Positions 29,415 through 41,034 are shown, numbered from the stretch's first letter. The stretch is 64,000 bases of DNA from Prorocentrum cordatum (GCA_963575745.1 CAUYUJ010020159.1:520871-584870); one strand, 5' to 3'. Numbers and translations: made by a program. Notes: a model not told the origin generated them from the letters alone.

Positions 29415-31655
29415 AATGCCTGGACGGTCGGTCCCTGCTCAAAGATCATGCCCGCTCTCACGTGTCCCTCTCGAGGCACCACTAACGTGGATGAAGGCGC
29501 GTGGGATTAGCGGCGGGTCCCGCTTCCATGCAGAATCAACAGCGCTCCGCCGCCAAATGAGGCGGCACTGGCCTCCTATGTCGGTGGTGTCTTCCCGATC
29601 CATGGATCTGGCGCCCACGCCCCAGATCCACGGATCACCAATCCATGTCCGCGTGCGCCCGACCAAAGGGCATCGATTTCGATTTTGCACCCTCACTCCT
29701 CTGGGCGACCGTGCCCGAAGGAGAGACGTGCACCTTTTTTGTCATGCCCGGTCCGCCCACCGCGGACTCAGGCTCGCGGCGAGCGAAGACAGGGACAGGG
29801 CGATGACGCCGGCGGCTGCCCGCACCGCCCGTGGCTGGAGGCCTCTGGCCGTCGACTTCTGCGAGGTCGCGGTGGGCTCTCTCTCTCTCTCTCTCAGACC
29901 GATGGCCTCATTGGCTTCGCATTTCCCTGTCAGCACCACACGTTGCCCGCCTAGGGCAGGACTGCTCGTCGGTCTCCAGCAAGCACGTCTGCACGCCTGC
30001 TGGAAGTGGGGGCCTTCGCCGCCATGACTGCAGATTGGGCAGGGCAACGTGTCGCCGAAGGCATGGCGAGAGCATCTGCATCGCTCTCCGCCTCATTCCC
30101 GCCCGCCTCCCGAGCTCACCCTTTTCATCTCTCCTCCCCCTCCTCATGACCCAGTCTTAGGTTTCATCGAGTGCCGCCTGGCGTTGCCGATCAGCGAAAA
30201 TCGGGTACACACCCGCTGCCCTCCAATCCACTTCACAGGATTGTCGTTCAGCATCTTTCGAGAAGCTTCCTCACAGTTTGCGGCTCGTGCTGCGCTGTGG
30301 TTGTCCCTCTCTCGAGCGCGCAGCGGAGCTGCCGCCGATGGCCGTCGTCAGCGAGGGATCTCCAGGCCCGTCCGGCGGCCGAAGAACTAATTGCCCCGAG
30401 AGATGCCAGCTTCACCATCTAATTCGACATGAGTGCCACCGAACTTCATGGCTCGCTTTATGTGTGCAATCCTGCGCCCGTCCTTTCCGTTCAGCCTGGA
30501 AGAAATTTGAGCAGCAAGCGGTCGAGATCCTCACGCGTTGTCGGTCTTGGCCTTCGGGCTTGGCGCGATGATGCAGCCACCATGCCGTTGGGCCAGTACA
30601 GCGCGAAGCTGTGCTCACTCGCGGGAGAGTTCGTTTCATGCATCACTTGTTGGCATTCCAGATGCTTAGAACCATTCCGCCGACCCGCAGAAGAGCCATG
30701 AAGTCCAGGGGTGAGGCCTTTGGGGCCTCTTGGGGACGCTATGGCGGTCTTGAGCCTCGCGGGGGCCCCTCGGAGCCTCTTGGGAGTCTCTCGGGCGCCT
30801 GGTCCTCGCGAAGGGCTCGGAATGTCAGGTCGAGTTGCATCTCTTGGGCCCCTCTTGGAATCATGTCGGGACTCTCTTGGGCCACCTAGGGCGCCTCTTG
30901 GGCTGTCTTCGGACCCCTTCGTCCGTCTTGGGACCCTCTCGGGGGCTTCTCGGTTCATATTGGAGCGATCTGTCTTGGACGCGGTTAAGACCTAACATGC
31001 GGACCTGCTCCAAACAGACCTTTCCCCCGAGGATCTGGACGATTATTGCTTCTTGGGGCCCTCTCGGGAGTCGTCTTGTTGCTCTCTTGGCCGCCTTTGA
31101 GGACTCCTCGGCGTGTTGGAGCCCAGCTTGAGCAAGCTAGGATGACATATCGGGCATCCTGGAGGCCACGGACTCTAGATTTGGAGGCTTCGGAGGCCCT
31201 GGGAATGCGTTTTGGAGCTCGAGCCCCCTCCCCCCCTGGAGTTCAGATCCCAGTGGAGGGGGAAACGGGGAGGGGGGCAGCCAATCATCTCACACGCCGT
31301 TGCACCCCAGGCAAGCGGGGAAGCGGGATTCGGCGTATTCAGTATCGGTGGCGCTTGTATCATTACATGCCACCGCTTGAATCAAACATCCTTGTTGTTA
31401 TATATATATATATATGTTCGATGGTTGCAGGCTGGCGGCGGACACGCCTCGCGAGCGCAAGGCCACACATCTGGCTCTCGCCGCGTTTGCACTCGATAGC
31501 ATCGGTGGGTTCGAAACCACCCGCGTTTGTTTTTGTATCGCTCGTAGTGTGTGAGCCTGCGATGGGCCTAAGGGGTCCGTCTGTTGCCTACAGCTAAGAC
31601 CGTGGCCCAGCGGCAAGCACCAGTCGCAACGGCGCTGGCGCTCGTGGGGGCGATG
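29415..31655. other. No confident gene; scattered weak frames
   Basis: Two plus-strand frames (29,347-30,027 and 30,429-30,701, the latter with ATG and MSATELHGSLYVCNPAPVLS) have some protein character but no recognised motif. 30,715-31,100 is built of degenerate GGGCCTCTTGGG repeats. A (TA)n run lies at 31,398-31,414. A (CT)n run lies at 29,879-29,894. Confidence 0.35.
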
Positions 31656-32030
31656 GGAAGTGGAGGGTTTCTCCGAAGGGCTTAGGCGACCCGTCCTCCT
31701 CCTCCTGCTCCTCCTCCTCCTCCTCCTCCTCCTCCTCCCTCCCCCTCCTCCTCCTCCTCCTCCTCCTCCTCTCCTCCCCTCCTCCTCCTCCTCCTCCCCC
31801 TCCTCCTCCTCCCCTCCACCTCCCCCTCCCCCTCGTCCTCCTCCTCCTCCTCCTCCTCCTCCCTCCTCCTCCTCCTCCTCCCTCTCCCTCTCCCTCTCCC
31901 TCTCCCTCTCCTCCTCCTCCCTCTCCTCCTCTCCCTCTCCTCCTCCTCCTCCTCTTCCTCCTCCTCCTCCTCCTCCTCCTCCTCCTCCTCCTCCTCGGGT
32001 CGCCTACGGCCCCCGGGGGAAACCGTGCAG
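31656..32030. mobile_element. Terminal-inverted-repeat element with (TCC)n core, copy B
   Basis: Same ends as the 28.5-kb copy: GTTTCTCCGAAGGGCTTAGG.. at 31,667-31,692 and GGGTCGCCTACGG..GGGGGAAAC at 31,997-32,023. The core is about 300 bp of TCC. If the ends are TGGAGGG... and ...CCGTGCAG, the flanks are TGGGAAG on both sides, a perfect 7-bp target duplication (31,654-31,660 and 32,031-32,037). The outer bases GTGGAG...GTGCAG also satisfy GT-AG splice rules. Confidence 0.65.
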
Positions 32031-32190
32031 TGGGAAGGAGGAGATACTGGTGATGATGGTATGGCGGAGGAGGCAGAGATGTGAGAGGGGAAGAGAGGGC
32101 AGGTCCGGCCCCGGCGCTCGCCGCACGAGCCCTGGAACACATACCAGGGCTGTGGGGTGGGGCAACTGACCCGCGGCGTTGACCACTTGC

Positions 32191-32440
32191 TTGGTGATCG
32201 TTTTTTATTCACTGTTTTGCCGACTGGCGCGGGCCCTCGTACCCCCTCCCTCCCCCCCCCCCCATGGAGTGGAGCTTGGCTGCTTTTGGCGCCTGTTTCA
32301 AGCAGGTGGAGTCGCCCCTCATAGGACGCACTGTCGCAAACAGTCGCACTAAGCAGAGGTCCGGAGCCAGAACCCCCCCCTCCCCCCCCCTCTTCGCTCA
32401 ATATCAAAACGCCGAATAAGAAGACGTTCACTTGCAGAGA
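32191..32440. repeat. Dispersed 245-bp repeat, copy 1
   Basis: TTGGTGATCGTTTTTTATTC, TGGCGCCTGTTTCAAGCAGG, CATAGGACGCACTGTCGCAA and the following block are shared with 53,791-54,036, including the two C-runs. By eye about 85-90 percent identity, same orientation. Confidence 0.9.
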
Positions 32441-32755
32441 AGCGCCGGTCATCCGCGGAGATTCAGCAATTTTTTCCAGAAGCGCGACGTGAGCGGGCAC
32501 TGTGCTGCTCTGGGGCGCTATTTAGACGTCGACTTGGGTCCGCTGGGCTCTGGAGAAAGGCGCTCATTCCATGCCTCATCTGATCCTTTTCCTCAGCCTC
32601 ATCCGTCTTCGGTGCTGCATTGCTCCTGTTCGACGTTGTTTGGTGGATGGTCCCATCCAGGCTCCCTGGGGTGTTTGGCCCAGCGCACTGCCACGAAGAG
32701 ATGCCTGTGAATCCACTCCGTGTCAAGGGGAAGACTGCCCGCTCGAGGCTTCCAA

Positions 32756-32897
32756 TATGACCGTCGGCAACGTGATCAGCCTGACCCCGCCGCACCCGGG
32801 GCTGCCCGGGCAGTTCGACTGGAGGCGGGCGAAGATGCCCGTGAGCGCTCAGGATGTCGCGGCCATCTCTGGCCTGGGAACGTGGTTGGAAGCATGA
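32756..32897 (+). CDS. Small exon-like frame
   Basis: ATG at 32,756, 46 codons: MTVGNVISLTPPHPGLPGQF, then RRAKMPVSAQDVAAISGLGT, ending in TGA at 32,895-32,897. Balanced composition and an uninterrupted non-repetitive frame suggest a real exon or a gene fragment. Upstream the same frame is less protein-like. Not recognised. Confidence 0.35.
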
Positions 32898-33734
32898 GTT
32901 CGCGCCAATGTCACACGAGAGGCACCTGATCTCCTAGGCCACCCACAGGCAGGGAAGGGCTCCTCTTTCGATGTCGTCCGCGTGCCCTGTAATCGTTACG
33001 CTGTGTGCTTGGCCGCGCGGCCGAGGTCCGGGCTGGCGGCCGCGAGGCCGACTGGCGCGCGGCGCTGCGCGCGCGTCTGCGTACAGGACAAATTCAAGCA
33101 TCACACCAGCGAAGAACCCCAATCAGCGAACGGTTTGAAATGGGATCGATGAAGAGATCGATACCCAGACCGCCTCGGGTAACGAAAAAACATGACGGGA
33201 GGTTTTTGGCTATTTTCGTCCTCTGGGGGCCATTACCGGCCCCCGGGGCCGTCAAAAACGACTCAGGATGAAAAACCGGTCCAGGGGAATGGGTCGAGAC
33301 TTCCAGGGGTTGAGCAAATCGTGCCGTCGGGGGTCTGGAAAGAGATCGATAAGGAGATCGACCGGGAACCCGGGAACCTGGAACCCACCGAAGTCGGACC
33401 AGAACCCAGGAACCCAGAACCGGGAATCCGGGAGCCCAGCCGGCCACGAAAGTCGGCGCGACATTTTCGCCAGATTTTTCCATTTCCTCTGGGAACCTTT
33501 CGGTGCAAGCACTGACTGGGGAACTACAGCGTTCTGGAGCGGCTGCCTGTAGGTTTCTTGGCGTATCCACGGTTTCGGGGCAGCGTCCTCTGCGTCCTCG
33601 TCGGACGGGTCCCCACCCACATGCTAGTAACAGTTCGGGTTTCGGCGGCCTCTTGCCAGGGTGTCCAGGGCTCCCGCGGTCCCCCTCGATTCTGGCAGCG
33701 CATCTTCGCAACACTCACGCCAAATAATATTCAG
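32898..33734. other. No supported gene
   Basis: Contains short AACCCGGGAACC-type repeats at 33,360-33,440. Overlapping weak frames on both strands. Ends with ATAATATTCAG, a possible acceptor. Confidence 0.35.
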
Positions 33735-33807
33735 GATTGCGTCGTGCGCCTTCGTAGAGGTCAGAGTCCGCGACAGTTTCGCTGCGTTCCTGGAGGGACT
33801 CGGCGAG
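33735..33807 (+). pseudogene. Exon-like segment split by the LTR element (left half)
   Basis: After ATATTCAG the frame reads CAFVEVRVRDSFAAFLEGLG. Removing the LTR element and one GCGAG copy continues the same frame at 51,854 with IPQWSVQARTRIITMFTATS, up to about 51,985. The joined frame is open across the junction. This suggests the retrotransposon inserted in a coding exon, perhaps of another repeat family. Protein not recognised. Confidence 0.4.
33803..33807. repeat. Target-site duplication GCGAG, left
   Basis: Five bases immediately before the TG of the 5' LTR. Identical to 51,849-51,853. Confidence 0.95.
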
Positions 33808-34004
33808 TGTGAATAGAACCCGTGTCATACCCTCATATATAATCCTTATCCTCACCTCTCCTGCGCCTGGCCGTTTGGGCTCAGGTATTGGGACAGATCG
33901 ATCAGACCTTTGATCGTGCAGGAGGGAAAGACATCCATCTATCCCTCCTTCCCTCTACCAACGGATCAGGGGTTCTGTACCCTTGTACTTCAACCCCATA
34001 CACA
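33808..34004 (+). repeat. 5' LTR
   Basis: 197 bp, TG...CA ends. Contains CATATATAAT, a possible TATA-like box, about 30 bases from the start. Differs from the 3' LTR at five positions. Confidence 0.95.
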
Positions 34005-34022
34005 GGTTATCAGCCCTTTCAA
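34005..34022 (+). promoter_or_regulatory. Primer-binding site, possible half-tRNA type
   Basis: Starts directly after the LTR: GGTTATCAGCCCTTTCAA. Its reverse complement contains AGGGCTGATAACC. The yeast initiator tRNA-Met anticodon arm reads AGGGCTCATAACC (from memory), a 12 of 13 match. Drosophila copia and Ty5 prime from such an anticodon-arm half rather than the tRNA 3' end. An isoleucine GAU anticodon arm is an alternative. Confidence 0.55.
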
Positions 34023-34069
34023 GCTCACTGTTCATCGAACCCCGCGTCGCGATCTCGCACGCGGCCTCG

Positions 34070-35022
34070 ATGGAACCCAAGCGGCGCATGCGCCGTAAGG
34101 GGTCCATCGGGGCCTCGCGTCCGAGCTCTCCGACGGCGCGACGGCTCGGTGATGAGTTGGAGAGCCTTAGTGCGGACTGTGTTGGTGTCCCAGGTACCCC
34201 CCCCCCCCCCAGCTCCGACGGACCCGAGGCGCGGCTAGCTGCTGAACTTCACCGCAGCGCCGCCCGCGGGGGGGCAGGAGAAGGAGTAGGAACAGGTAGG
34301 AAGGAGTTCCACACGCCTACCTTCGATCCTCCATCTCCTCCTCAGTCGGGAGCAATCCCAACTGCGTCAGGCGAAAGCCTCACTGGTCCTGATACTCCAG
34401 GGCGCTTTCGCGCTAACCGCCGATGGACATCAGGTGCTGGTACCCCCAGCCCTGCGACCGTTCCTGTTGCGGAGCACGTAGCCACCTTCGAGGAACTCAG
34501 TAGACCAGTGGCGGCACAGCCGCAGACGCAGTAACCCCAAGGTATCATCGGATGAGACACCACACACACACGGTCCTAGTCGCAGCTCGTCCGCGCGCAA
34601 CCGTCGTGGGGCCCCAGGCCCATACGGCGAGAGTAGGTCGAGCCCGCGTACAGCCTCTCAGAGGCCAAGCACTCCTCGCGAGAGGGGGCAGAGGGAAGCC
34701 TATGCTCCCCACCTCTCCATCTCAGACGACCAGCTGGCGGAAACGTCCGCCGCAGGTGAAATAGCTTAGCTCAGAGACCAGGTTGAAACCTTCGTGTCCA
34801 GGCAATACTCTGGACTACTGCAGAGCGTTCAGACGAACGCTGCCAACGCTGCAGCCATACGCCAAGATCTTGACGGCGCCTTAGGGATCATCGATTCCAG
34901 GATTGCCGAAGATCGACGCATCATAGGTGAACTGCAGTACCAGGTTGATCGCGAGGTGTCACACTCAGGTGAACGAACGGCGATGGTCGAGAACCTGCGC
35001 AACTACCTAGCGCCTAGCGCAG
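34070..35022 (+). pseudogene. Gag N-terminal part, broken
   Basis: The first good start is ATG 34,070, followed by a basic MEPKRRMRRKGSIGASRPSS and a Pro/Ser/Gly-rich linker, ending at TAA 34,532. After two frame changes, sequence with SISDDQLAETSAAGEIA and (after TAG about 34,767) RDQVETFVSRQYSGLLQSVQ continues the Gag coiled coil to about 34,990. There the frame shifts again into the next segment. An Arg-rich N-terminus followed by helices fits a nucleic-acid-binding capsid protein. Confidence 0.55.
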
Positions 35023-36240
35023 ATGGAGCAACAGCTCGTGCTCGTACGCGACACAGGCGTTTCAGCAGTCAGGATCCTCCACGATGAGATCCACGACCAG
35101 CTCCGCAACCGACCAACACCAGCCGAGGCCACCGACCTTGGCGACGTTCAGTCTCAGATCAATGACCACACTACGGCGACGCTTCGCAACGAAGCACACA
35201 CCAACTCGTCGAACCTGATCGACATGTTGCAGCGTACTGAGAGAGTCATCACTCAAAAGCTTGATGCGACCAACGCTGTCGTGCAGCCACTCGCTAACCG
35301 GATCTCTGAAATCGAGCAGCGTTTTCCCGGTGTACAGGACGCCCTGGCAGAGTTGCGTGTCGGACGAGCCCAGACTGGCCAGCTGGATCCTCCTCCCACG
35401 GTTTACGATTTCGCCCGCCTCACTGACAGGTTGCAGCAGGTTGAGAAGGCGGCGGACCACGCGCAGTTGGAGCTCTCCCAGGTTATTCGTGAGAGAGATA
35501 CTGAGAAGGTACGTGTTGAGGGGCACGTCGCACGTCTGGAAAGCGAGTCGGAGGCACAAGGCGCCCGTCTCCGAGCCTACGAGCAACGACTTGATCGATA
35601 CTCGCAACGTTCTCGGGATACTGATGAGTACACACGCCAAAAGGCGGCCCAGATACACGAAGACATGACGAGCTGGACGAATCAGCTGATCGACCACACC
35701 AACGACACCAGTCTCCACCTTCGACCTGCAACCGACCTGCGCAGGCCGACGGCAGCGTCCGCCGAAGCACCACAAGCTTCTGCAGGACAACAACGACGTA
35801 CGTCACCAGGAGCAGCCTCTGCGGCAGCTTCTGCACAGACACGCCACGTGTCTCCTGTGCGCACAGAACCAACTACTGACGGTGTACCGATACCCTCACA
35901 ACCATTGTCTGCGGTTTCGGTCAATAGTACTACTCCTATCAAGGAGTCAGACACCGTCCGAGTCCCTGTCTTGCCTAAGATCACGCAGCTGCTCGAGTGG
36001 CAGCAAAAGGTACGGAAGAACTTTGGCGCCGCCTCAGTGCGACCATCCAAAGCATATGCCTTCCTATGCGTGGCTGAACAGCCCGAGGGTACCTTCGAGG
36101 ACTTACAAGACAGTGGAGATTTTGAGAGCATCGATTGCAAACTCGCTACCGCTCTGAGCGACATCTTATCCTCAGACTTGCGCTACCAAATCAGGCTCAT
36201 CGAAACCAGAGAGCACAAAGCAGGACGCATGCTCAAATGA
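35023..36240 (+). pseudogene. Gag coiled-coil/capsid region
   Basis: About 405 codons, largely coiled coil (EQQLVLVRDTGVSAVRILHD; FARLTDRLQQVEKAADHAQL; RLRAYEQRLDRYSQRSRDTD), then a Ser/Ala/Thr-rich linker and a capsid-like end (LEWQQKVRKNFGAASVRPSK; CKLATALSDILSSDLRYQIR). It is cut by TGA at 36,238-36,240. The same frame continues at once with RQIYWHILQSYKVTEVDDD, so the stop is a nonsense mutation and not the end of the gene. Confidence 0.75.
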
Positions 36241-37480
36241 CGCCAGATATACTGGCACATCCTACAGTCCTACAAAGTGACAGAGGTTGATGACGACCTG
36301 CACGATTTCGAGCGCCTTAAAGAACTGAGGATGAGAGATGAAGATTTGCAACGTTTTATTCCTGACTGGGACGCTTTACGATTGGAGTGCCGAGAAGCAC
36401 CCGATCCAAAGATCTTGGAATCTCTGTTTCGTACACATAGTCGGAGACATGCCTGGATGAAACAAGACATGTATGAGTACCAGCGCATGAAGATCAGCGA
36501 CCCTAATCGTACCTATGATTGGCTCCGACAGCGCGTCCTGGACGTACTGGAGCTCAAACAATTGGAGAAGAATCAGAATAAGTTACGGTACGAACGTGAG
36601 ACACGGTCTCAAGTCAATGTTTGCGCTGCCTGGAAGAAAGGCAACTGTCGCAATGGTGAACGATGCAAGGCTTTGCATACCTATTCCAGGGATTGGAAGA
36701 ACAACAAATCTTCCAGAGCATCGACAGCTGGTGGCAACTCCCGCCGCAGCGTGTCAACCCCTGCGAACCACAAGAAGCCAGCATCGAAACCATTTGGCTT
36801 CGAGTTCGCCAAGCGCAACACATGCACCAGAGGCGACAAGTGCAACTTCCCACACGTTGCACAGTGTAAAGACTTCGCACAGAACAAGTGCCCTAAGGGC
36901 GACATATGCAAATACGCTCATCTTACACCTGGTGCGAAGACTCCCGAGCGAAGCCCGAGTCGACCACGGACCTCCAGTCAGGATAGTCGCGGCCCATCAC
37001 CATCCCGCGGATCAGGAAGCCAACGTTCTTCGCAACGCGGGGGGTTCCGCTACGCAAGCGACTCGCGCCATGGACGTGACAACCGACGCCACTACGACCG
37101 ATCTCGTTCATCCTCCAGGAGTTTTCCAGACTCTCGCAGTCAATCGGGAAGTCGATACGACAGATCTTCGAGATCTACCTCCCGAGGACGAGACAACCGT
37201 GGCGGCGGACGTGGCAGCCCACGCGGCCGTGATAGATCATACGGTAGTGACAGAGGACGTGGCAGACGTTCCCCGAGCCGTGGCTCGCCCCGTGGTTCTC
37301 CCTACGCCAGAGCACGTTCTCCAGCCAACTATCGACGTTCACGCCGTTCCGACCGCAGTTACGTCATTCGAGACAAGACCCTCATGGCCAACACTAAGGT
37401 CACTACGACATCTACCAAACCACGCCGTCGGATACGCTTCGACACACGTAATGTGGAATACTACCTACAAACCGTATCTG
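36241..37480 (+). pseudogene. Gag C-terminal part with three CCCH-type motifs and SR-rich tail
   Basis: Capsid end (DDLHDFERLKELRMRDEDLQ) followed by CAAWKKGNCRNGERCKALH (36,622-36,678; C-x7-C-x5-C-x3-H). A shorter CTRGDKCNFPH (36,823-36,855) lacks the first Cys. CKDFAQNKCPKGDICKYAH (36,865-36,921) is a full CCCH. Then about 140 residues of Ser/Arg/Gly repeats (RGGGRGSPRGRD type). CCCH fingers replace the CCHC knuckle usual in retroviral-type Gag and would bind the element's RNA. The frame leaves at about 37,440-37,480 with a +1 shift into the protease frame. Confidence 0.85.
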
Positions 37481-38083
37481 GCAGGGCCAGACATGGACAA
37501 GTGGAAGGAGATGCCGAATGAGGGTGACATTGTCATTGTACCAGACCCGATACCACAACGATGGTGGGATCAAAGTGCAGACGCTCTACGAGAATGTCAA
37601 AAAGAGGCACAGTTTTGGTACAAAGATCTGCATGACTATCGACACAACAAGGAGTCGGTGGTCACACCAACTGCGATCCGAGAATACGACGACGCTGTCA
37701 AGCAGTCATCAAAGACAGCCCAGACGAAGACAACGACGATGCAAGTCGACCCACCACGTTCGACTGCTGCATTGACGCGATCTTGGGTTCTCGACAGTGG
37801 TTCTGCGCATCATATTCAGGGTAAACACGAACTGACGCAGACCGAATCGGATCGCATATCTATTCGCGAAGAGCATATTCTGGAAACCGTCAACGGTGAT
37901 CGTACTGTCAACGAGCACTACGACATACGGCTACCCGAGGTTGGCTTACATAGTTCAGCCCTTGCCTTGCCAGACCGTCCATCCTTACTATCAGTTGGGA
38001 AATTGATTGAGGTTGATGGCTTTCGGCAGCTTTGGGACCCTGAGCTGGGCCACTTGCTTCAGGATCCGGGGGGCCAATGGTAG
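37450..38083 (+). pseudogene. Aspartic protease
   Basis: In the +1 frame the sequence runs MDKWKEMPNEGDIVIVPDPI, then the active site WVLDSGSAHHI (Asp codon 37,793-37,795), the copia-type DSGA/S-HH signature, and HSSALALPDRPSLLSVGKLI, where LLSVG is the second conserved block of copia proteases. It would process the Gag-Pol polyprotein. Ends at TAG 38,081-38,083. The same frame goes on into integrase, so the stop is a lesion. Confidence 0.85.
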
Positions 38084-39068
38084 AAGATTCCAGTCAACAA
38101 TAGAGTTCCAGAATTTCGACTCGACGACCTGACACTGATACCACCACCACGTCTATGCACTTCGTCAGCACCCCGACGTCGTCAGCGCAAGCGTTCATCC
38201 GCCCGCTGCAACGACATATGTTGGCGCTGCAAAACTACAGAGCAGTCAACAACTGCAGATGAGCAACGGCCCCACATAGGGACCTGCCCCAAGAGACCAC
38301 ATGTCGGCGAGGGAGGAGGAGCACGGACCGCTACGGTCGAAGAACCCCCCGACACAAATCACGCCGAGCCTGACGTGGACACAACCACCGACTCGCTTAT
38401 GTCTCAGACGCAGTGTTCTCCTCCAACATGCGGGGGGCTAGCAGATGCAGCTCAAGCAGATACCGACATACCGACAGAGACGCTCACACTAGTGCACCAC
38501 GACACTGATCGCGTTCTTCCAAACAGACAGAAGAAACCGATTGACCCGATGCATTACATGATCCACAGTCCAAAACACCCAGACTGTGAGATATGTTCTC
38601 GCACGATGGCACAGAATGCTCCGTGTCGACGACAGCGCAAACCACATCCACCGGCAGACCCCACCGACGAGGACACAGCCTACGAGGCTTGTATCCCGAA
38701 GAAGTTTGGGGAAGCTCTAACTGCAGACCATATCGTCTTGGCCAAAGACGATGCCGCAGACAAGCACGGCGACAAGCATGCACTTGTTGTCCTGGATAGA
38801 TACACCGGCATCTTCATGGCTTACCCAGCACTACATAAAGACGCAGCTACTACAAAGGCATCCTTCCAACAGTTCATCGCCGCGAACGATGAGGTGAAGC
38901 ACATCTACACAGACAATTCTGGAGAGCTTCAGAAGGCTTGCCGCCAACTGGGATGGAGACATGACGCTAGTACGCCGCATCGTCCGCAAGCGAATGGATT
39001 GATCGAGCGCATCGTCAAGATTGTCATTCTCGGTACGAGAGCTGTGTTGCATATGTCTGGTCTGGGAC
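38084..39068 (+). pseudogene. Integrase, zinc-binding and catalytic domains
   Basis: The zinc-binding segment HSPKHPDCEIC (38,564-38,596) precedes the DDE core: D in TADHIVL (38,726), D in YTDNSGEL (38,912) and E in ANGLIERIV (39,005). PHRPQANGLIER is the classic end of the core. D-to-D is 62 codons and D-to-E is 31. At about 39,068 a one-base frameshift moves the pattern SGLG / WWKEAMQAFCC to the next segment's frame. Would insert the cDNA and create the 5-bp target duplication. Confidence 0.88.
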
Positions 39069-41034
39069 ATGGTGGAAAGAGGCCATGCAAGCCTTTTGCT
39101 GTGGACACAGTTTTGCGCACCCATCCACGGGCGCTGCTGCCCTCAGCGAAGAGCACGTCGACAAGACAGCTCATGAAAAACGTTTTGGAGAAAGTTTTCC
39201 CGGGCACTGCATTCCATTTGGTGCTCGGATCTTCTGGAAATACTTCAACCCCGAGATTAATAACGAGACTGCGAAGTTCAAAGAAAATACTCGGGAAGGG
39301 TTATTCATGGGTTACCATTTACACTCTGGTGGACGATGGTCAGGTGATTATCTTGTCTTGGACACGGCTACATATGCCAAGAACCCCGATGGCGAACTGC
39401 GTCACGTGCACAGAGTCAAAGACATCATCATCCCTGATGGCAAGTTCACCTGCCCAGTGAAAGAAGGTACTCTGCGACACCACAACCCTGAGGCACACGA
39501 CGAGGTCAAGGCATCTACCTCTCGCCCCTTGGGCGACAAACCAATGCCCGATCCTCCACTTTCCTACCCTAATGACCCATCTATGATGACAACGGAAGAC
39601 AACACCGCTGATATCCACGCATCGGCCTCTGAAGTTGTTGCACCAGCGCCGGAGCCCGACTACTGGGAACAGCGCGGATATTGCGTCATCAGACATATAC
39701 GTACTCCACGCAAGAAATTGTTCATCCCGACGGACGACGTCATGAACATACCTGTACTTGTTGATCAATTCGACGTGACACGAGATTTCAAGACGACTTC
39801 TACTTTTGAAGGAGAAAGCGACTTTCGCGATGTTTGGGGCGGTGTCAGCGCCAACGACCACAGGGGGTTGAGCGAGCCATGGACCGGCCTGGTTCGATTC
39901 TATGAGCTTCCAAAAATAACACCAGATGGCAAAATGGTGGTCCGTGGCCGCGAGACACGTGTACAGACTACTACGCGTCCTGATCACATTCTTCCCGAGC
40001 ATTGGAAAACCTTATCTCGTGGACAACAGAAGAAAGAAATCGAGTACGCCGAAGACGTTAAACGAGCTCGTGAGATTCGTGACCGAGCTGCACTTCGAGT
40101 GTGGACAAGACAGGACAAACAGGCCAATAATTTCCGTACCACTGCAGCCGGCGGACCCGCATGGAATGCTGTGGAACGAAGGATTACGTACGACACCGAC
40201 AATGGCGCGGTCATCCGTGACGAAAACGTCAAGGGCGTGACGAACAAAGAGATACTGTATGCCAAACTACCTGGTGGGCCACGTGACATTACTACGGTAC
40301 TGTACTACCGCCAACCCCCACAACAGCACGCTGGAGACGAACGTGCTTTGGTACTTGTGGATAGTGAGGGGACCGACTTTGGGACCATGAACCCGCTTAT
40401 ACGCCAGTTCACCCAGTCGGTAGCAATGCCCACTATGCCACGTGAGACGACCTATACACCGGCACACAGAGACAAAATTCCCGATTCCTCATGGGCACGC
40501 CCGGCCCTAGTTACCAGAAGTCTGAGTAAGAGAGAAGTTGCCGCAGAACCACGTGCACAGGAAGCCCTACGAAAAGAATACGAGCGACTGGAGAAGAAAC
40601 AAACGTGGGTGTTGGAAACTGTTGCAGAAAAAGCTGATATTGAGCCACAGTCTATTCGCACTGGGACGAAAGTTCATTTCTTCAACATCTTGGAGCTATC
40701 TTCAGTCAAACACGAGGAACTTCCACCTGATCTACCTAAATTCAAGGGCCGAGTGGTGGTTCAGGGCAATACAGGCAAAGATGAAACTGGTTTGGCCGCC
40801 ACATTCGCCGACGCCGCTTCCAGTGCTTCGCATATTGAGGCTTCCAAACTTTGCGATGCTACTGCGTTATTGCCACAATATGCGGGCGAACAAAGTGATG
40901 CACCTGGAGCCTACACGCAGGCATTACTGTATGGCGACGGACGAATCGATCCAGTTGATATTTGGATTACCATACCCAAATGGCGCCAACCGACATCCTG
41001 GTCAAAATACAAGAAGCCAGTGTGCCGGTTATGA
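39069..41034 (+). pseudogene. Integrase C-terminus, connector and first half of reverse transcriptase
   Basis: Opens with TAHEKRFGESFPGHCIPFGA, EGLFMGYHLHSGGRWSGDYL and VHRVKDIIIPD, the usual integrase tail of copia-class elements. A long polar connector of about 380 codons follows. Then the RT fingers and palm: EALRKEYERLEKKQTWVLET, LPKFKGRVVVQGNTGKDETG and DAPGAYTQALLYGD, where the D before APGAY is the first RT catalytic Asp position. TGA at 41,032-41,034 interrupts VCRL*LALYGHPLAG, where relatives have VCRL-x-ALYG, so it is a single nonsense change. Confidence 0.85.
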
